DNA of 64,000 nt from Perca fluviatilis (Eukaryota; Chordata; Actinopteri; Perciformes; Percidae): assembly GCF_010015445.1 (NCBI RefSeq), contig NC_053116.1, forward strand, positions 4,105,568 through 4,169,567, read 5' to 3'. Shown here one piece after another: positions 49,620 through 61,797 of the stretch (position 1 is its first letter; each line of letters opens with the position of its first letter). Both the position numbers and the translations under genes were made by a program. Below the pieces are notes generated by a model, which made no database searches, was not told where the DNA came from, and saw only the letters and a program-made list of their open reading frames with translations.

Positions 49620-51090
49620 AAATATTCCAGACACAACAAACTGATATTTCGACTGCACTGTCTGTCCATCTGTGTCTGTCTGTAGGCATGTTCATGTCGG
49701 TCTCTCTGCGATGCATTCAGGACCCAGCTGTCTGCTGTTTGCAGCAGCACTCTGCCTGTCAGCCTCCAGCTGAGAGCCATCTCTCTGTTTATATAAGTCA
49801 TTATAGTGAGGAGGAGCCGATATTAACACTGTCAGCTGCTGTTTGACCTGACATTTCTCAATGTCCCGCTGCTTGAGCAAACAGCTTCTGTCTGCTTCCA
49901 TTGACTCGAGCCCAGCCTGTTGGCCTGAAATCATTTAAGGTAACCAGTTAGTTTGGTATAGTAAAGGTGGTACGGGAGGGAAGTGCAGTGGGTGATGTTG
50001 GTGCGAGGGAGGTGCGAGGCCTTGCAAGACTTGGAGCATTTAGCTGCACAATGTTTCCACATGAGGAAGAAGCCCAGATGTGGATGTAATTGTGCACAAA
50101 TTGGTTACTTGTGTAATGAGCAGTTACTGAATTTGAGACATGCAATGAAAAATGTTTTTATCATCTCAAAGTAACAGAAGTAAAAAACACACGCACACAA
50201 AACAAAGACTATTCATTGAAAGGTTATTTAAAGCCTAGGTAAGAACAATAAGAGTGCTAACATGGTAATGGTTATTTCTTGACACATTTCCACAGTACTT
50301 ATTTCATCAGTACAACAGTATGGAGTTTGGAGTCCGCTATCATTACAACCCGAACCCAGTCAGCACAAACTCCAGCACCGGGTGCTAAGGACACTAATGG
50401 CAGTAACAGAAAGTTTAAGGATCCGTCGGTGAACAGACCATATCACTCCCAGGCGACTGAGTCTGGGCGAACACGGGCTATCCGTAACGTTGCATCTCCG
50501 TTACCGGTGTTGTGCCGAAAATCTTCGCATTTAGCCAACAAAAGGTGACTTTCCTGCGGTGACGACGCTATATTTAGGCACGAAAACAACTATTTAAAAT
50601 TAGAAAAAAATGAAGAGGGAGAGTATTCCAGCAGCTGGAAGATTTTTGGCACAACACAGGCCATCAGACGTCTTTACCGCCCCCACTCGCGAAGTCTCTC
50701 AGCGTCGTTGAGTGACGTTGTGACAAACCCCTTTTCCCCGGTGCTGAAAACATCCAAAAGGTGACACTGACATGTGAAATATATTTTGATATTGTGGCTT
50801 TAACTGCTGGCTAATGTTAGCATGCTTGCTTGCTGACTGTTCAGCTACCAATACAAATCATATCAAGAAAAACTTTGTAGGGGAAACTGCAGCTTTTTTT
50901 TTAGAATGACATAAATAAATGTTGGTGTTTAACAACGAAAACTACAACTCCCATAACCGCAATCAACTTCACAACATCATTAAAAGTTCATGTTTTCATC
51001 CCCTTTTTTATTGAGAGACTCCTAGTGGCAGAAATACATATTGTACATTTAAGTGCAAATTTATTTAGTCATATAATGATACCATGAAAG
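49620..51090. other. Intron 7 stretch, mostly unrecognised
   Basis: Around 50280-50640 a GC-richer block with GACGACGCTATATTTAGGCA CG resembles a fragment of a common fish repeat. No gene recognised. Confidence 0.4.
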
Positions 51091-51094
51091 ATAA

Positions 51095-51267
51095 TTTTTT
51101 GGCCATTTTAGGACTTTATTTTGACAGGACAGCTGAAGACATGAAAGGGGAGAGAGAGGGGGAACATGCAGCAAAGGGCCGCAGGTCGGAGTCGAACCTG
51201 TTTGACTCCGACTCCGTTGTTCCTCTATATTTGGAGGACTCTACCAACTGAACTACCAGGGCACCCA
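51095..51267 (-). mobile_element. tRNA-derived SINE (full length)
   Basis: Minus strand: GGGTGCCCTGGTAGTTCAGT TGGTAGAGTCC (A box), GGTTCGACTCCGACC (B box), GCGGCCCTTTGCTGCATGTT, CTCTCTCCCCTTTCATGTCT, ending in AAAATGGCCAAAAAA. The tRNA head and CTCTCTCCCC tail define the family, seen also at 42384-44032 and 56956-57140. It is not a functional tRNA gene because the anticodon arm is not preserved. Confidence 0.85.
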
Positions 51268-51944
51268 ATGATAGCTTTTTAAATGGATTAATTTGTCAGA
51301 TGATTATAATTAAACATGGTAACATATATATCTATATTTACTGTGGTGATACACTCCTAACTCCATACATCGACAGTCATGTCACATGTCAAGAATCTGT
51401 TGAGAAAGGTACACGATACTGAATGTATCCGGACATCAGGTACACAGGGAAAATGAAACAACAACAGGTCAGAAGGTGGCTTATATGATCAAATATCCCC
51501 ATATACAAAGACATGTCTCCATTGTTAGCCTGTTTTAAATGAAGGCCTGGTTGTTAGTGTAATTTGGGTAAATGAAAGCCCCGACCACTATTTGACAGAA
51601 TTTGACAAATTAGTCCTGTTTACAAGACAAAGTATCAACTTAAAGTCCAACTTTCCATTATTCAGAGCAGAGCACCTTTAGGGTTCATGTGTAAATGTTG
51701 AGCACAACACGGTTTAATATGGCCGGGAACTCTAGAATGTGGGTTGAGATTTTGATTTTTTTTTATCAACAACATCATTTCAGTTTCCTTCGATGATTTT
51801 GCTGTTATTTCCAGAAATAGTGCTTAAGTTCAATGTTTGATGTGGACTTCAGCTTTCGTGATTATACCCAAGGCTGAAATGTCAGCATTAGGGACTACTA
51901 CAAGATGTTCAAAGACAGTGCCAAAACATAATTCATCTTAATAT

Positions 51945-52075
51945 TGACTGGCGCAGCTGTGGGCAAGATACTGAAGCCAGTGTGTAAATGTGTGTGTGAA
52001 TGGGCTGAATGTTGCTTGTAGTGTAAAGCGCTTTGAGTGGACGTTAAGACTAGAACATGCAGTCCATTTACCACT
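51945..52075 (+). mobile_element. SINE 3' fragment (GGCTGTGGC family)
   Basis: GGGCAAGATACTGAAGCCAG, TGTGTGTGAATGGGCTGAAT, AAAGCGCTTTGAGTGG and AAGACTAGAACATGCAGTCC ATTTA; matches the 3' half of the SINE at 53885-54200. Confidence 0.75.
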
Positions 52076-52736
52076 TGTGATAACATCACTGACACCAAGG
52101 TAACTGTCATTTCATTTGTCTCTGGGTTTATCTTATTTCTTCTGATAAGGTATAAGATATGATATTTGTCTTTCAGTTTAATAAGGCTCTAAATGACTTT
52201 TGTTGTTCCATCTGTGTATTTTTATATTTCTTCTTCATGCTATTAAATTTGATTTATTTTTCATCACTGATGGGGGAGTTGGCATTTTCAGGATTACCGC
52301 CTGTAACAGAAAACACATCTGCTTATAGTAAAATAGCAAAAGCTGATTGCGTAATAACCTCTGATTGCATCAGATATTCTGCACACTGACATGATCAGTG
52401 TGCTCTGCAATTACTGTCTCACTTACAATTCCATGGAAGATAGTGATAGATCCTGTGTGGCACCAGCAACATGCCACCATCAGCCTAAATCCCAGTCGCT
52501 GTATCCGCCCACAACAGAAGCTCAACCTGACACTGTGAGCTAAATCTACTTTAAAGTTAAATTCAAATGTTATACTGTTATGTCGTGCAGTAGAAGTTAT
52601 AAAGAATGACTTCATCCTTGACTGTTTGTTCCTTTCTCTCTTGACCATCTCACCACAGTACAGTCTGCTCTCAATGACGCTCAACAAACACAAATTGCAA
52701 ATAGAATGCAGACCTTGGATGTGGATTACATTTAGA
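52076..52736. other. Intron 7 stretch without recognised features
   Basis: No gene or complete element seen. Confidence 0.45.
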
Positions 52737-52740
52737 TTAA

Positions 52741-53180
52741 AGGTGCCCTGCCACACAAAACCGTTTTTACTTGCATTTCTTGAAATATGTTAGGTCCATA
52801 TGTGTTTGTGTTATGTGAAAATGAACTGCTACCTCCTTTGTCAGCTCTAGCCACTGAAAAGAAAGCTGGTCAGTCTGACATCATATTGCCTGAGCTCATT
52901 ACTATTCATTAGCTTGCCCAGTTGGGCTGGGTTAAGGATTCTAACAGCCAGGCTCTCATTGGCTAGCTGTTAGCCAATCAGATTCAAACAGCTTAGCTTG
53001 TTGAATATTAATGAGAACTGGCAGAAATCGAGCTGAGTCTTCCTGTAGGCCTTCTATACCATGCTAGAATGGCTTGAAAACAGGTAACCAAGGCATTTTT
53101 TCCACAAAAAATGTTACAGAGTCCATGGTAGAACTTCCGACATTACCGCAAAGTAATGAAATATGTGTGGCAGGGCACCT
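52741..53180. mobile_element. TTAA-flanked MITE, 440 bp
   Basis: AGGTGCCCTGCCACAC on the left and GTGTGGCAGGGCACCT on the right, a perfect 16-bp inverted repeat. TTAA lies on both sides (52737-52740 and 53181-53184), the duplication made by piggyBac and Kolobok transposases. Non-coding. Confidence 0.92.
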
Positions 53181-53292
53181 TTAAAGAATAGTGACCATGA
53201 GATGTAGTGAGTGGGATGTTTACAATGTAAAAATCAACTTGTCATTGCTCTTAACGATTTCATGAAGACTCTATTTCTAAACGACCTTAAAC

Positions 53293-53697
53293 TAGGGATA
53301 CTAGGCCGTTTTTTGGCAATTTGCAGATGATCTGTATCAGTGTTTTATATGCCTCATAAACCGATAAAGTTAATGAAATAAAAAGTGTTCTACTTTGGCT
53401 CGGCCACAGCTCTCTGTCTGTCCCTCCGCTTCGGTTTCACTCACCACTGAGTCTGACTTAATGTCCCACCCACAACACTATCTGACTCTCTTTCACTGGG
53501 TATTATGTTGAAAGTTTCTAATTTATTAAATAATTGCTTAAAGCTTTTAAACAAAGTTTTGTGTTGGAGATTTAATTTTGACTTAAAGATTTTTATTTTC
53601 ACTGTAAATGGATATCGGTTCCAAACATCGGTTATCGTTTTCATTAACTACTAATAATCGGTATTGGCCCTGAAAAAACAGTATCGGTCAATCCCTA
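53293..53697. mobile_element. Short hAT MITE, 405 bp
   Basis: Starts TAGGGATACTAGGCCG and ends GTATCGGTCAATCCCTA, flanked by an exact 8-bp duplication CCTTAAAC (53285-53292 and 53698-53705). The interior has the CGGTATTGG/ATCGGTT motifs of a common fish hAT group. Confidence 0.88.
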
Positions 53698-53748
53698 CCT
53701 TAAACATATTATATATTATATTTCTCGTTTCTTATCAGCTGACATAAA

Positions 53749-53750
<2 letters not shown>

Positions 53751-53794
<44 letters not shown>
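53751..53794. repeat. (AT)n microsatellite
   Basis: Pure AT run. Confidence 0.95.
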
Positions 53795-53797
<3 letters not shown>

Positions 53798-53884
53798 GCA
53801 GTAAGCTGAAATTGGTTGATCATTTCACCCACAAACTACTAGTTTGAACTAGCTTTTCTGAATGGCCAGAGAGGGAGCTAAATA

Positions 53885-54200
53885 ACAAAGCAGGCTGTGG
53901 CTAAGTGGTAGAGAGGTTGCCTGCCAATTGGAAGGTTGGTGGTTCGATCCCTGGCCCTGCAGTGTGTCCTTGGGCAAGACACTGAACCCCGAGTTACCCC
54001 CGATGCTGCGCCATCGGAGTGTAAATGTGTGTGAGTGTTTATCTGATGAGCAGGTGGCACCTTGTATGGCACCTTGTATGGCAGCCTCGGCCACAGTGTA
54101 TGAATGTGTGTGAATGGTGAATGGTTCCTGTACTATGTTAAAGCGCTTTGAGTAGTTGTTAAGACTAGAAAAGACTATATAAAAACAGTCCATTTACATT
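53885..54200 (+). mobile_element. tRNA-type SINE (GGCTGTGGC family), full length
   Basis: GGCTGTGGCTAAGTGGTAGAG (A box region), GGTTGGTGGTTCGATCCC (B box), TCCTTGGGCAAGACACTGAA CC, TGAATGTGTGTGAATGGTGA, AAAGCGCTTTGAGTAG and the tail AAAACAGTCCATTTACATTC. A short tandem duplication GGCACCTTGTAT lies at 54056-54080. Confidence 0.88.
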
Positions 54201-56549
54201 CACTCTTTCCTCAAGGGCATTCAGGTGTCACACTCATTTATACTGTACATACAAAAACTCATGGAAGTAGATGTGTGGATAAAAAGTTTAAACCTTGCCT
54301 GCTTCCACACCTCCACACACCTGACCAAGTGGGCGTGATTATCAGATTTTCTGTTTTGGAAAGTTACACATTTCCCAACAATTCTGACATAAGACAGGCG
54401 TGAAGGGAAGACGTTTCAGACGGTGTTTGATAATCCAATAAGCACTTCGTTTGAAGCACACATATGCTTCCACATACTGATTTTGTTATAGCATCCTAAA
54501 ATCCCTAAATTATCTTTAAGCGCAGCATTTTGAAACCAGCTCAGAACCAAGCACCAACCTGAATGCTGAATAAATAAATAAGCCGATGTGGGGGATAGCG
54601 TTTCAAAGTAGTGTAGCAAGAGGTGGAGGAACTGTGAGGAATGTAGGAGATGGTAATGTGTGGTGCAGAGATAACTGTTCTCCTCTCATCTCTTCATCTG
54701 TGAAAGACTCCTGTACTGTTTGAGATGGAGACTTCTCACCTTATCCACAACCTGTGTCTGTGTGTTATATTTCACTACCTTTCATCCTTTGAGTGGCATT
54801 GACAAACAGCAAATCTTTATTCTGTTTTTACCAAATATCTCTACAATTTCATTCTGCATCTACAGGAACTCAGATCTTTGTCTGATTAACTGTTGGTGAA
54901 CGGTCAGGCACATTTGGGTAAGGTAGCATATTCCTGCAAACATTTATACAACAGCTGATATATATATATATATATAAAGATGGGTTGGTTTTCAAAGCTT
55001 TGGCGATTATTAGTTACATATTAGTCTGGCTCAACGGAAGTACATTTCCAGGATTACTGCCTGATGTCTCACCTTGCGCTCTCTGTGTTGACGTTCTCAA
55101 AATCATTTCGCCACGGGAAACAACAACCTTCGACCTAGCAAGCTATACGCTGAAAATGTCAGGTTTTGAAGAAAATTTGGAAGGTTTGGAAAGTTATAAC
55201 CAATCTATTACATTATAAACTGTGCCTAAAATCTGGTATGTACTGTATATCACCACAGTTAATAGGATGACTTGCATCTGAAGTCAGGTTATAACTTAAG
55301 CCAAACAAAGCTTGTTGAATTGGTGAACAGTGTCTGAAACCCCCACACACCTTTGTGATGTCATACCTGGCGGGTGTGCATCCGACAATTATAGTAACGT
55401 TTCAAAACAGGTAATCTGCCGGGCACAGCTACTTTACGCAGTGATGTTCAGGTGTGTGGAGATATGAAAGTAAGCTGGGTTTGCACTTCTCAAGTTCCCT
55501 TTTCTCATTATTCACCTACTACTTCTGTCTCCTGACGTGTGAACAACATGTGCAACAACATGAATGTGTTTGAGGAAAGACTGTCTGAAAGTGTGCATCG
55601 TTATCTGCTGTCTCTCCATGACAGCAGGCTTTCACCTTGCCTGAACATGTATGTTTTGCCATTTAGATGTGGTTTGACGGCACGTTGTACGAGTACATTT
55701 GAAGCATGAGGCCTGGACTCTAACAACTTGTATAGTGCAATCCAGCATTGCTAAATTGTACCATAACTTCCACACTACATACAGTGTTAGCTATGTTTGA
55801 CCTTCCATAGACCAAGGCTCCAGATTACATGGCTGCGATATATGTGGTGTGTATGGGAGGGAATAGCAGTGAATGAATGCTGCAGGTAAAAAATGACCAG
55901 CGATTGAATTATAACAATTAATAGTTTGTATCAACATATTTTTGCTTAAATTGTTATTAAGCTATGAAAAGGAATGATGACTAATTCATATAAATATTAC
56001 CCAGGTTGTAAAACACTGCATGTGCTTATTCCTGCTGAGAAAATGTGTGCTGCTGTGCAAATACTTTGACACCACCGGACACCTTATGGATATTGTCTCG
56101 GTGAAATGCTTGCTGGGAATGTTTACGAAGCCCTAACATTAGCTCCTGGCTACAGTATCTATAAGTAGTACTGCTATCAGTAGGCTGCAGCTGCAGGAGC
56201 ACACTGAGCTTAGAAACCAACAAAGAAGAGGGTTTCCTCTGACATGAGCACAAACAAAACAAGGCTTCACTAGCACAGCTGAGGACATTCAAATGAAATG
56301 AAAGGCTAACTCTGTCTGAAATGTTTATTTATCTGAAACGATGCATATTGTATTCATTTACACTTCACACTCCTTCATTTAGACTGAATCACTTTATTAC
56401 AGTTTCCAAGTCAATCATGTATGTGTCTGTCCTGCCGGCACAAACCTCAGCTCTCAGGACTCTTAGTTAAGGTCTTTTGTGCTCTGGTGGACACCAGCTT
56501 CCACACGTCTTATGTTCTTTTCTTCTAAAGTTTTTAAGCATGTGCCATT
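54201..56549. other. Intron 7 stretch without recognised features
   Basis: Only a short TA run (54957-54976) stands out. An 80-codon open stretch at 54985-55218 has no recognisable domain. No gene supported. Confidence 0.5.
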
Positions 56550-56668
56550 GTGGCTATCAGTGAGCTTTAGAGGAGTATTTTTCATCTTTGGACCGAGTCA
56601 TGATTGCTGTTTCCCCCTGCTTCCAGTCTTTATGCTAAGCTAGGCTAATGTTCTGACTCCAGCTCTGT
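56550..56668 (+). repeat. Dispersed repeat 'TTTATGCTAAGCTAGGCTAA'
   Basis: TGTTTCCCCCTGCTTCCAGT CTTTATGCTAAGCTAGGCTA; a repeat I recognise as frequent in percomorph fishes. Class uncertain. Confidence 0.5.
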
Positions 56669-56673
56669 ACTTA

Positions 56674-57290
56674 CAGTTTTTTATTCGATTGCTAAATGAC
56701 AGTGGTCACAACTGAAGCCACATGTGCAAAACTCTAACCACAGTCTGAATTACCATCAGTCACCTGAGCTAAACAGTTCACATCACCTGCAAAACTCATT
56801 CAAAGCAACACAACTCTTCACACGCGTCTCAAAACAGGCTCAGTGCAGCCAAACACTATGAACAAGCCTCACTGAGATAACGCACACTGTCACTCAGAAC
56901 ACACTGAGAGTAAAAACACTAGCATCAAACACCAACACAGAAATGACAAACTTTTGGGGCGACCTCTAGCTTACCCTGTGGGAGCGTTCGCCCCATGTTG
57001 GCTGAGTCCTGCAGCGGCACAGGGTGCGAATCCGACCTGCGGCCCTTTGCTGCGTGTCATCCCCCATCTCTCTCCCCCAATTTCATGTCTATCCACTTTC
57101 AAAATAAAGGAAAAAAGCCCCAAAAAATAATCTTAAAAAGAAATTACAAACTTTTAATCTTTACAGTTTGAATAATGTAAGTGACTTTACACTAATCAAT
57201 ATTTGCTATAAGAAAAGAGTTAAATTATTTTCTCTCCTTTCTTTTTGAGGTAAACAAGAATTAATGAAAATCCTCAGTTTGCTTGCCTAG
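56674..57290 (-). mobile_element. IS630/Tc1-mariner-type element, truncated copy
   Basis: Starts TA then CAGTTTTTTATTCGATTGCT AAATGACAGTGG, and runs parallel to 57434-57850 (AACAGTTCACATC, AACACAACTCTT, CAGTGCAGCCAAACACTATG). A SINE is inserted at 56956-57140. The copy ends without its other terminus near a TATATA stretch. Confidence 0.8.
56956..57140 (+). mobile_element. tRNA-derived SINE with 15-bp target duplication
   Basis: GGGGCGACCTCTAGCTTACC ... GGGTGCGAATCCGACCTGCG (B box), GGCCCTTTGCTGCGTGTCAT, TCTCTCCCCCAATTTCATGT and an A-rich tail. Flanked by AAATGACAAACTTTT (56941-56955) and AAATTACAAACTTTT (57141-57155), one mismatch. A clean LINE-mobilised insertion. Confidence 0.93.
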
Positions 57291-59009
57291 AGTATATATA
57301 CAAATATATATATAGTTGGCAGACGGCGTGGGGGTGCGGTGGGGGTGTTGAACAAAACTGGGATGTTTGTACGGTCCAAAAACGGCCGAAGATAGCATCA
57401 CTGGTCCACTTCTTAGCTTTCCTTGGACATTTACAGTTTTTTCCGATTGCTAAACAACAGTGGGCACAACTGGAGTCACATGTGCAAAACTCAAACTACA
57501 GTCTGCACTACCAACAGTCACCTGAGCTAAACAGTTCACATCTCCTGCAAAACTCATTCCAAGCAACACAACTCTTAACACATGGCTCAAAACAGGCTCA
57601 GTGCAGCCAAACACTATGCACAACCCTCACTGAGATAACACACACTGTCACTCAGAACACAGCATCAAACACCAATACAGAAAATACTAACTTTTCATCT
57701 TTACAGTTTGAACAATTTCAGTGACTTCATACAATGTAATATTTTCTTCATAGAAAAGAGTGACATTCTTTCACATGATTTATTTAAATTTTTAGAACAT
57801 AACAATTCTTTAAGGTAAATGAAAATTTGCAGTTTGCTTCAATAGTCTGTAGTAATTTACGGAATTACAGTAATGAGAAAAAAAAGGTAGAAACTAAAAG
57901 TACATACTGTAATTCGAACAAATAATTGAGGGGCTAATCCTGCCTCTCTCTAGCATCAGGCCAAAGGTTTTCATCAACATCACATCTAATGTTCTCTCTT
58001 GCCATGCACCTGGGGAAGAACCTTCTGGAGTGCCTTATCCATCCCTGGCAGTCCTCTGGACTCGTGTCCTCACATCCGGCACGCATGGCTTCCAAAAGAG
58101 ACATTTGGTCATGTGGGTGGTGACCAAACACTTTCCACCTCCAGGCAGAGAAAAACTCCTCTATTGGGTTGAGGAAGGGTGAATATGCAGGCAGGTACAA
58201 AACCATAAATCTGCGATGTGCTGCAAACCAATCTGTGACAGCTGCAGAGTGGTGAAAAGCAACATTATCGCAACTATGACAAAAACTTGGGGGTTTCTTA
58301 CTGGCTCCCCCTGTTCTGCTGGCACTAGCTGAACATAGAGCTGTTCTAGGAAAGCTATAAGCCTTTCTGTGTTGTATGGGCCAATGAGTGGTGTGTTGAG
58401 AAGCAAACCATCATTGGCCATTACAGCACACATGGTGATATTTCCCCCCCTTTGGCCTGGAACCTCCACAGTGGCCCTTTGACCTATAACATTCCTTCCT
58501 CTGCGCCGTGTTTTGGCAAGGTTAAATCCAGCTTCATCGATAAATACAAATGAATGTGGTGTTTCCAGTGCTTCCACCTCCATTACTCTCTGAAAAACAG
58601 TACGTGCACAGTTTTACTGTAGTAATGCTAGTGTTTTTTTTACTGTAAATATTTTTTATAGCTGTGTATGTAACCTCAGACGTCTTACCTGGACATATTG
58701 GTATCTTTGCTCTTTTACCCGTTCACTGTTTCTCTTGAACGGTACAGTGTATATCTGTTTCATTGTAACTTGGTGTTTCTGTAGGACTCGAGCAATAGTT
58801 GTTGTGCTGACAGAATTAACATTTTCAAATATATCATTATCAGCCAGCACTCTATCTTGAATCTCCCGCAGTTTTATTGCATTGTTGACAACAACCATGT
58901 CAACAATAGCATTTTCCTGCGCATCTGAAAATAGTTTTCCTCTTTCTCCTGTTGGGGGCAGCCTTTGGGTCCCGTTGTAAAAATATATTTTACAGTCAAA
59001 CTTACTGTA

Positions 59010-59016
<7 letters not shown>

Positions 59017-59080
<64 letters not shown>
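59017..59080. repeat. (AT)n microsatellite
   Basis: AT run inside the first intron of the transposase pseudogene. Confidence 0.95.
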
Positions 59081-59083
<3 letters not shown>

Positions 59084-59285
59084 AAATATTCTATAATTGC
59101 AATACAAAATAAATTCCTGTAATGTTTTCATTTACTGTAAGGATGTAACTCTCACCTGTTTGTATGATGGAAAATTCGCATTACAGATGCCACTGTGGAT
59201 CTTTGCAGATTGGGTTGCACCCTCAACCCTGCCTCTCTCAATGAGAGACCATGGTTCAGGACATGGTCTATAAGTGTAACCCTTA

Positions 59286-61797
59286 GACTCTGGATCATGT
59301 GCTTTGCTTATTCTCCTAGACCTCAGCGCTGCTTTCGACACCATTGATCATGGCATTCTTATTGACCGTCTGGAAAATGTAGTTGGATCACAGGGCTCTG
59401 TCTTAAGCTGGTTAAAATCATACCTGACAGATAGAACTTTCTCTGTAAAACTGGGTACTACATCCTCCTCTCCAGTGGGTATTAAATTTGTTGTCCCCCA
59501 AGGATCAGTTCTTGGCCCCATGTTATTCTCCCTATACATGCTGCCCCTTGGTTTGATCATTGAAAAGCACAACCTAAATTATCATTGCTAGGCTGACGAT
59601 ACACAACTCTATTTACCCATTTCGCCTGGTTGCACTTCATCAATTAATAAAATGTTTAGCTGTTTGGAGGACATTAAATCCTGGATGGCAGCAAATTTTC
59701 TCCAGTTAAATGACAAGAAAACTGAGATGATTTTATTTGGATCCCCCAGCTGTACAAAAAACCTGAGCAATGCCCTTGGCCCTTGGTCATCAAATTTACG
59801 GTGCGAGGTCAGAAACTTAGGTGTTCTCTTTGACTGCTCTCTTAATTTTGACAAACAAGTCAGCTCTGTTGTTAAAGGTAGTTTTTACCAGCTTAGAACA
59901 GTAGCAAAACTGAAATACTTTTTATCGAAGAAGGATCTCGAGACAATCACTCATGCCTTTATTACTTCACGCCTAGATTACTGTAACTCACAGGCCTAAC
60001 CCAACATAATCTGAACAGACTCCAATTAGTCCAGAATGCTGCTGCAAGACTCCTCTCTGGCACCAAAAAGTATGACCACATAACTCCCGTTTTAGCTGAG
60101 CTTCATTGGTTACCAGTGAAATTCAGAATCGATTTTAAAGTTTTACTTTTTGTTTTTAAAGCACTCCATGGTCAAGCGCCTCCGTATATTTCCGATCTCC
60201 TGTCTACTTACTCTGCTACCAGGGCACTCAGGTCCACAACCCAACAACTCCTCGTCATCCCCCGGACACGCCTAAAAACCAAAGGGGACCGAGCCTTCTC
60301 TGTAGTAGCCCCCAAACTCTGGAATTCCCTCCCACCCCATATCAAATCATGTAATACAATTGGTAGTTTTAAATCAAATCTGAAGACAAATCTTTACTCT
60401 CTTGCTTTTACAGTTTTTTTCGATTGCTAAATGACAGTGGGCACAACTGGAGTCACATGTGCAAAACTCTAACTACAGTCTCCACAGCAGCAGTTCATGT
60501 GGACCAAACTCTAGTTCATTTTTCATTGCTTGAACACAGTTTTCAAAACTCTACACACTTATCCCATGACTTTAACCACAACGTGCACAACACTGTAGAT
60601 TTACAGCACTTTGTTCAAATGCTAACACACTGCTGTCAAAACTGTAAACCACACATTCAAAACAGAATAGATTTCAGTCTGGTGCCTATCAAACACTGCT
60701 GATTGCAATTTTAGCTGAAAGCCTAAGCAGGTGTCTAGTTTTAGACTAGTTAGTGAACATATATGGTATTTATACAGAGAAAGCTCAGAAAGTCTTTTTT
60801 TGTATACAAACACCAAATAAGAATGAAACAATTCTACACTGTACTGTTTGAGAGAAACGGGTAAAAGAGCAAAGATACCAATATGTCCAGGTAAGATGTC
60901 TGAGGTTATATACACAGCTATAAAAAAAAGTGAAAAACACTATATCTTTACAATATTAAAACTGCGTTCTTACTGTTTTTCAGAAAGTAATGGAAGTGAA
61001 AGCAATAGAAACACCACATTCATTTGTATTTAGAGATGATGCAGACATCCAATGTGATGAAGAGAACTTGCCACATGATGCTGGAGAGAGGCAGGATTAG
61101 TCACACTATTTGTTGGTACTGTTATGTACCTTTAGTTTTTTTCCCCAGTAATTCCATAAATTACTAGACAAAATACTTTATTGAAGAAAACTGCTGATTT
61201 TCATTCCTTCTTGTTTACCTTATGTAAAAATTGGTACGCTATACAATCTATATTTTTTCCTTAAATAAACTGTTGAGTAGTGTCAAGTCACTCAAATTGT
61301 TCAAACTGTAAAGATGAGAACGTTTGTAATTTCTGTATTGGTGTTTGATGCTAGTGTTTTTACCCTCAGTGTGTTCTGAGTGACAGTGTGTGTTATCTCA
61401 GTGAGGCCTGTGCATACTGTTTGAGACATGTGTTAGGAGTTGTGTTGCTTTGAATGAGTTTTGCAGGTGATGTGAACTGTTTAGCTCAGGTGACTGTAGG
61501 TAGTGCAGACTGTAGTTTGAGTTTTGCACATGTGACTCCAGTTGTGCCCACTGTCGTTTAGCAATCGAAAAAAACTGTAACTCTCCTTGATTCCTGTTTT
61601 TTTTTTTTTTCTTTTTTACAAACATTGTTCCTTTGTTATTTTATTCTATGTTGCATTGTTAATTCTTTCTTTGCCTATTTGTATTCTTGGTGCCTCGCAC
61701 ATGCGATTATGTATTTTTAAGGCATATTGTCTCTGCCTTCCCTGTTTTACCTGTAAAGCACTTTGGGTCAACAGTTGACTTGACTTGACTTGACTTA
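59286..61797 (+). pseudogene. L2/CR1-like LINE, 5'-truncated, inserted in the transposase gene
   Basis: Begins [20 protein letters not shown] (RT palm), [19 protein letters not shown], then the catalytic block as HC-stop-ADDTQLYLP: the Tyr codon of YADD is TAG (59589-59591). It continues SCLEDIKSWMAANFLQLNDK, VRNLGVLFDCSLNFDKQVSS, LDYCNS, LHWLPVKFRIDFKVLL, HGQAPPYISDLL, RLKTKGDRAFSVVAPKLWNS LP and LKTNLYSLAF. The 3' UTR resumes after a nested insertion and ends TAAAGCACTTTGGGTCAAC with a TTGAC-repeat tail. CTTA flanks both ends (59282-59285 and 61794-61797). Confidence 0.88.
60411..61577 (+). mobile_element. Deletion derivative of the IS630-type family, 1167 bp
   Basis: CAGTTTTTTTCGATTGCTAA at 60411 and TTAGCAATCGAAAAAAACTG ending 61577, with TA on both sides (60409-60410, 61578-61579). 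It sits within the LINE 3' end (LYSLAF / 3' UTR). Inside, on the plus strand, a transposase remnant reads ERETGKRAKIPICP (frameshifted HTH end), an intron, then VMEV..ETPHSFVF joined directly to DEENLPHDAGERQD and a stop, so most of the catalytic domain is deleted. Confidence 0.9.

Noticed and set aside
54985..55218. 77-residue open frame with hydrophobic N-terminus
   Set aside because: No recognisable family, no splice or promoter context, in the middle of an intron.
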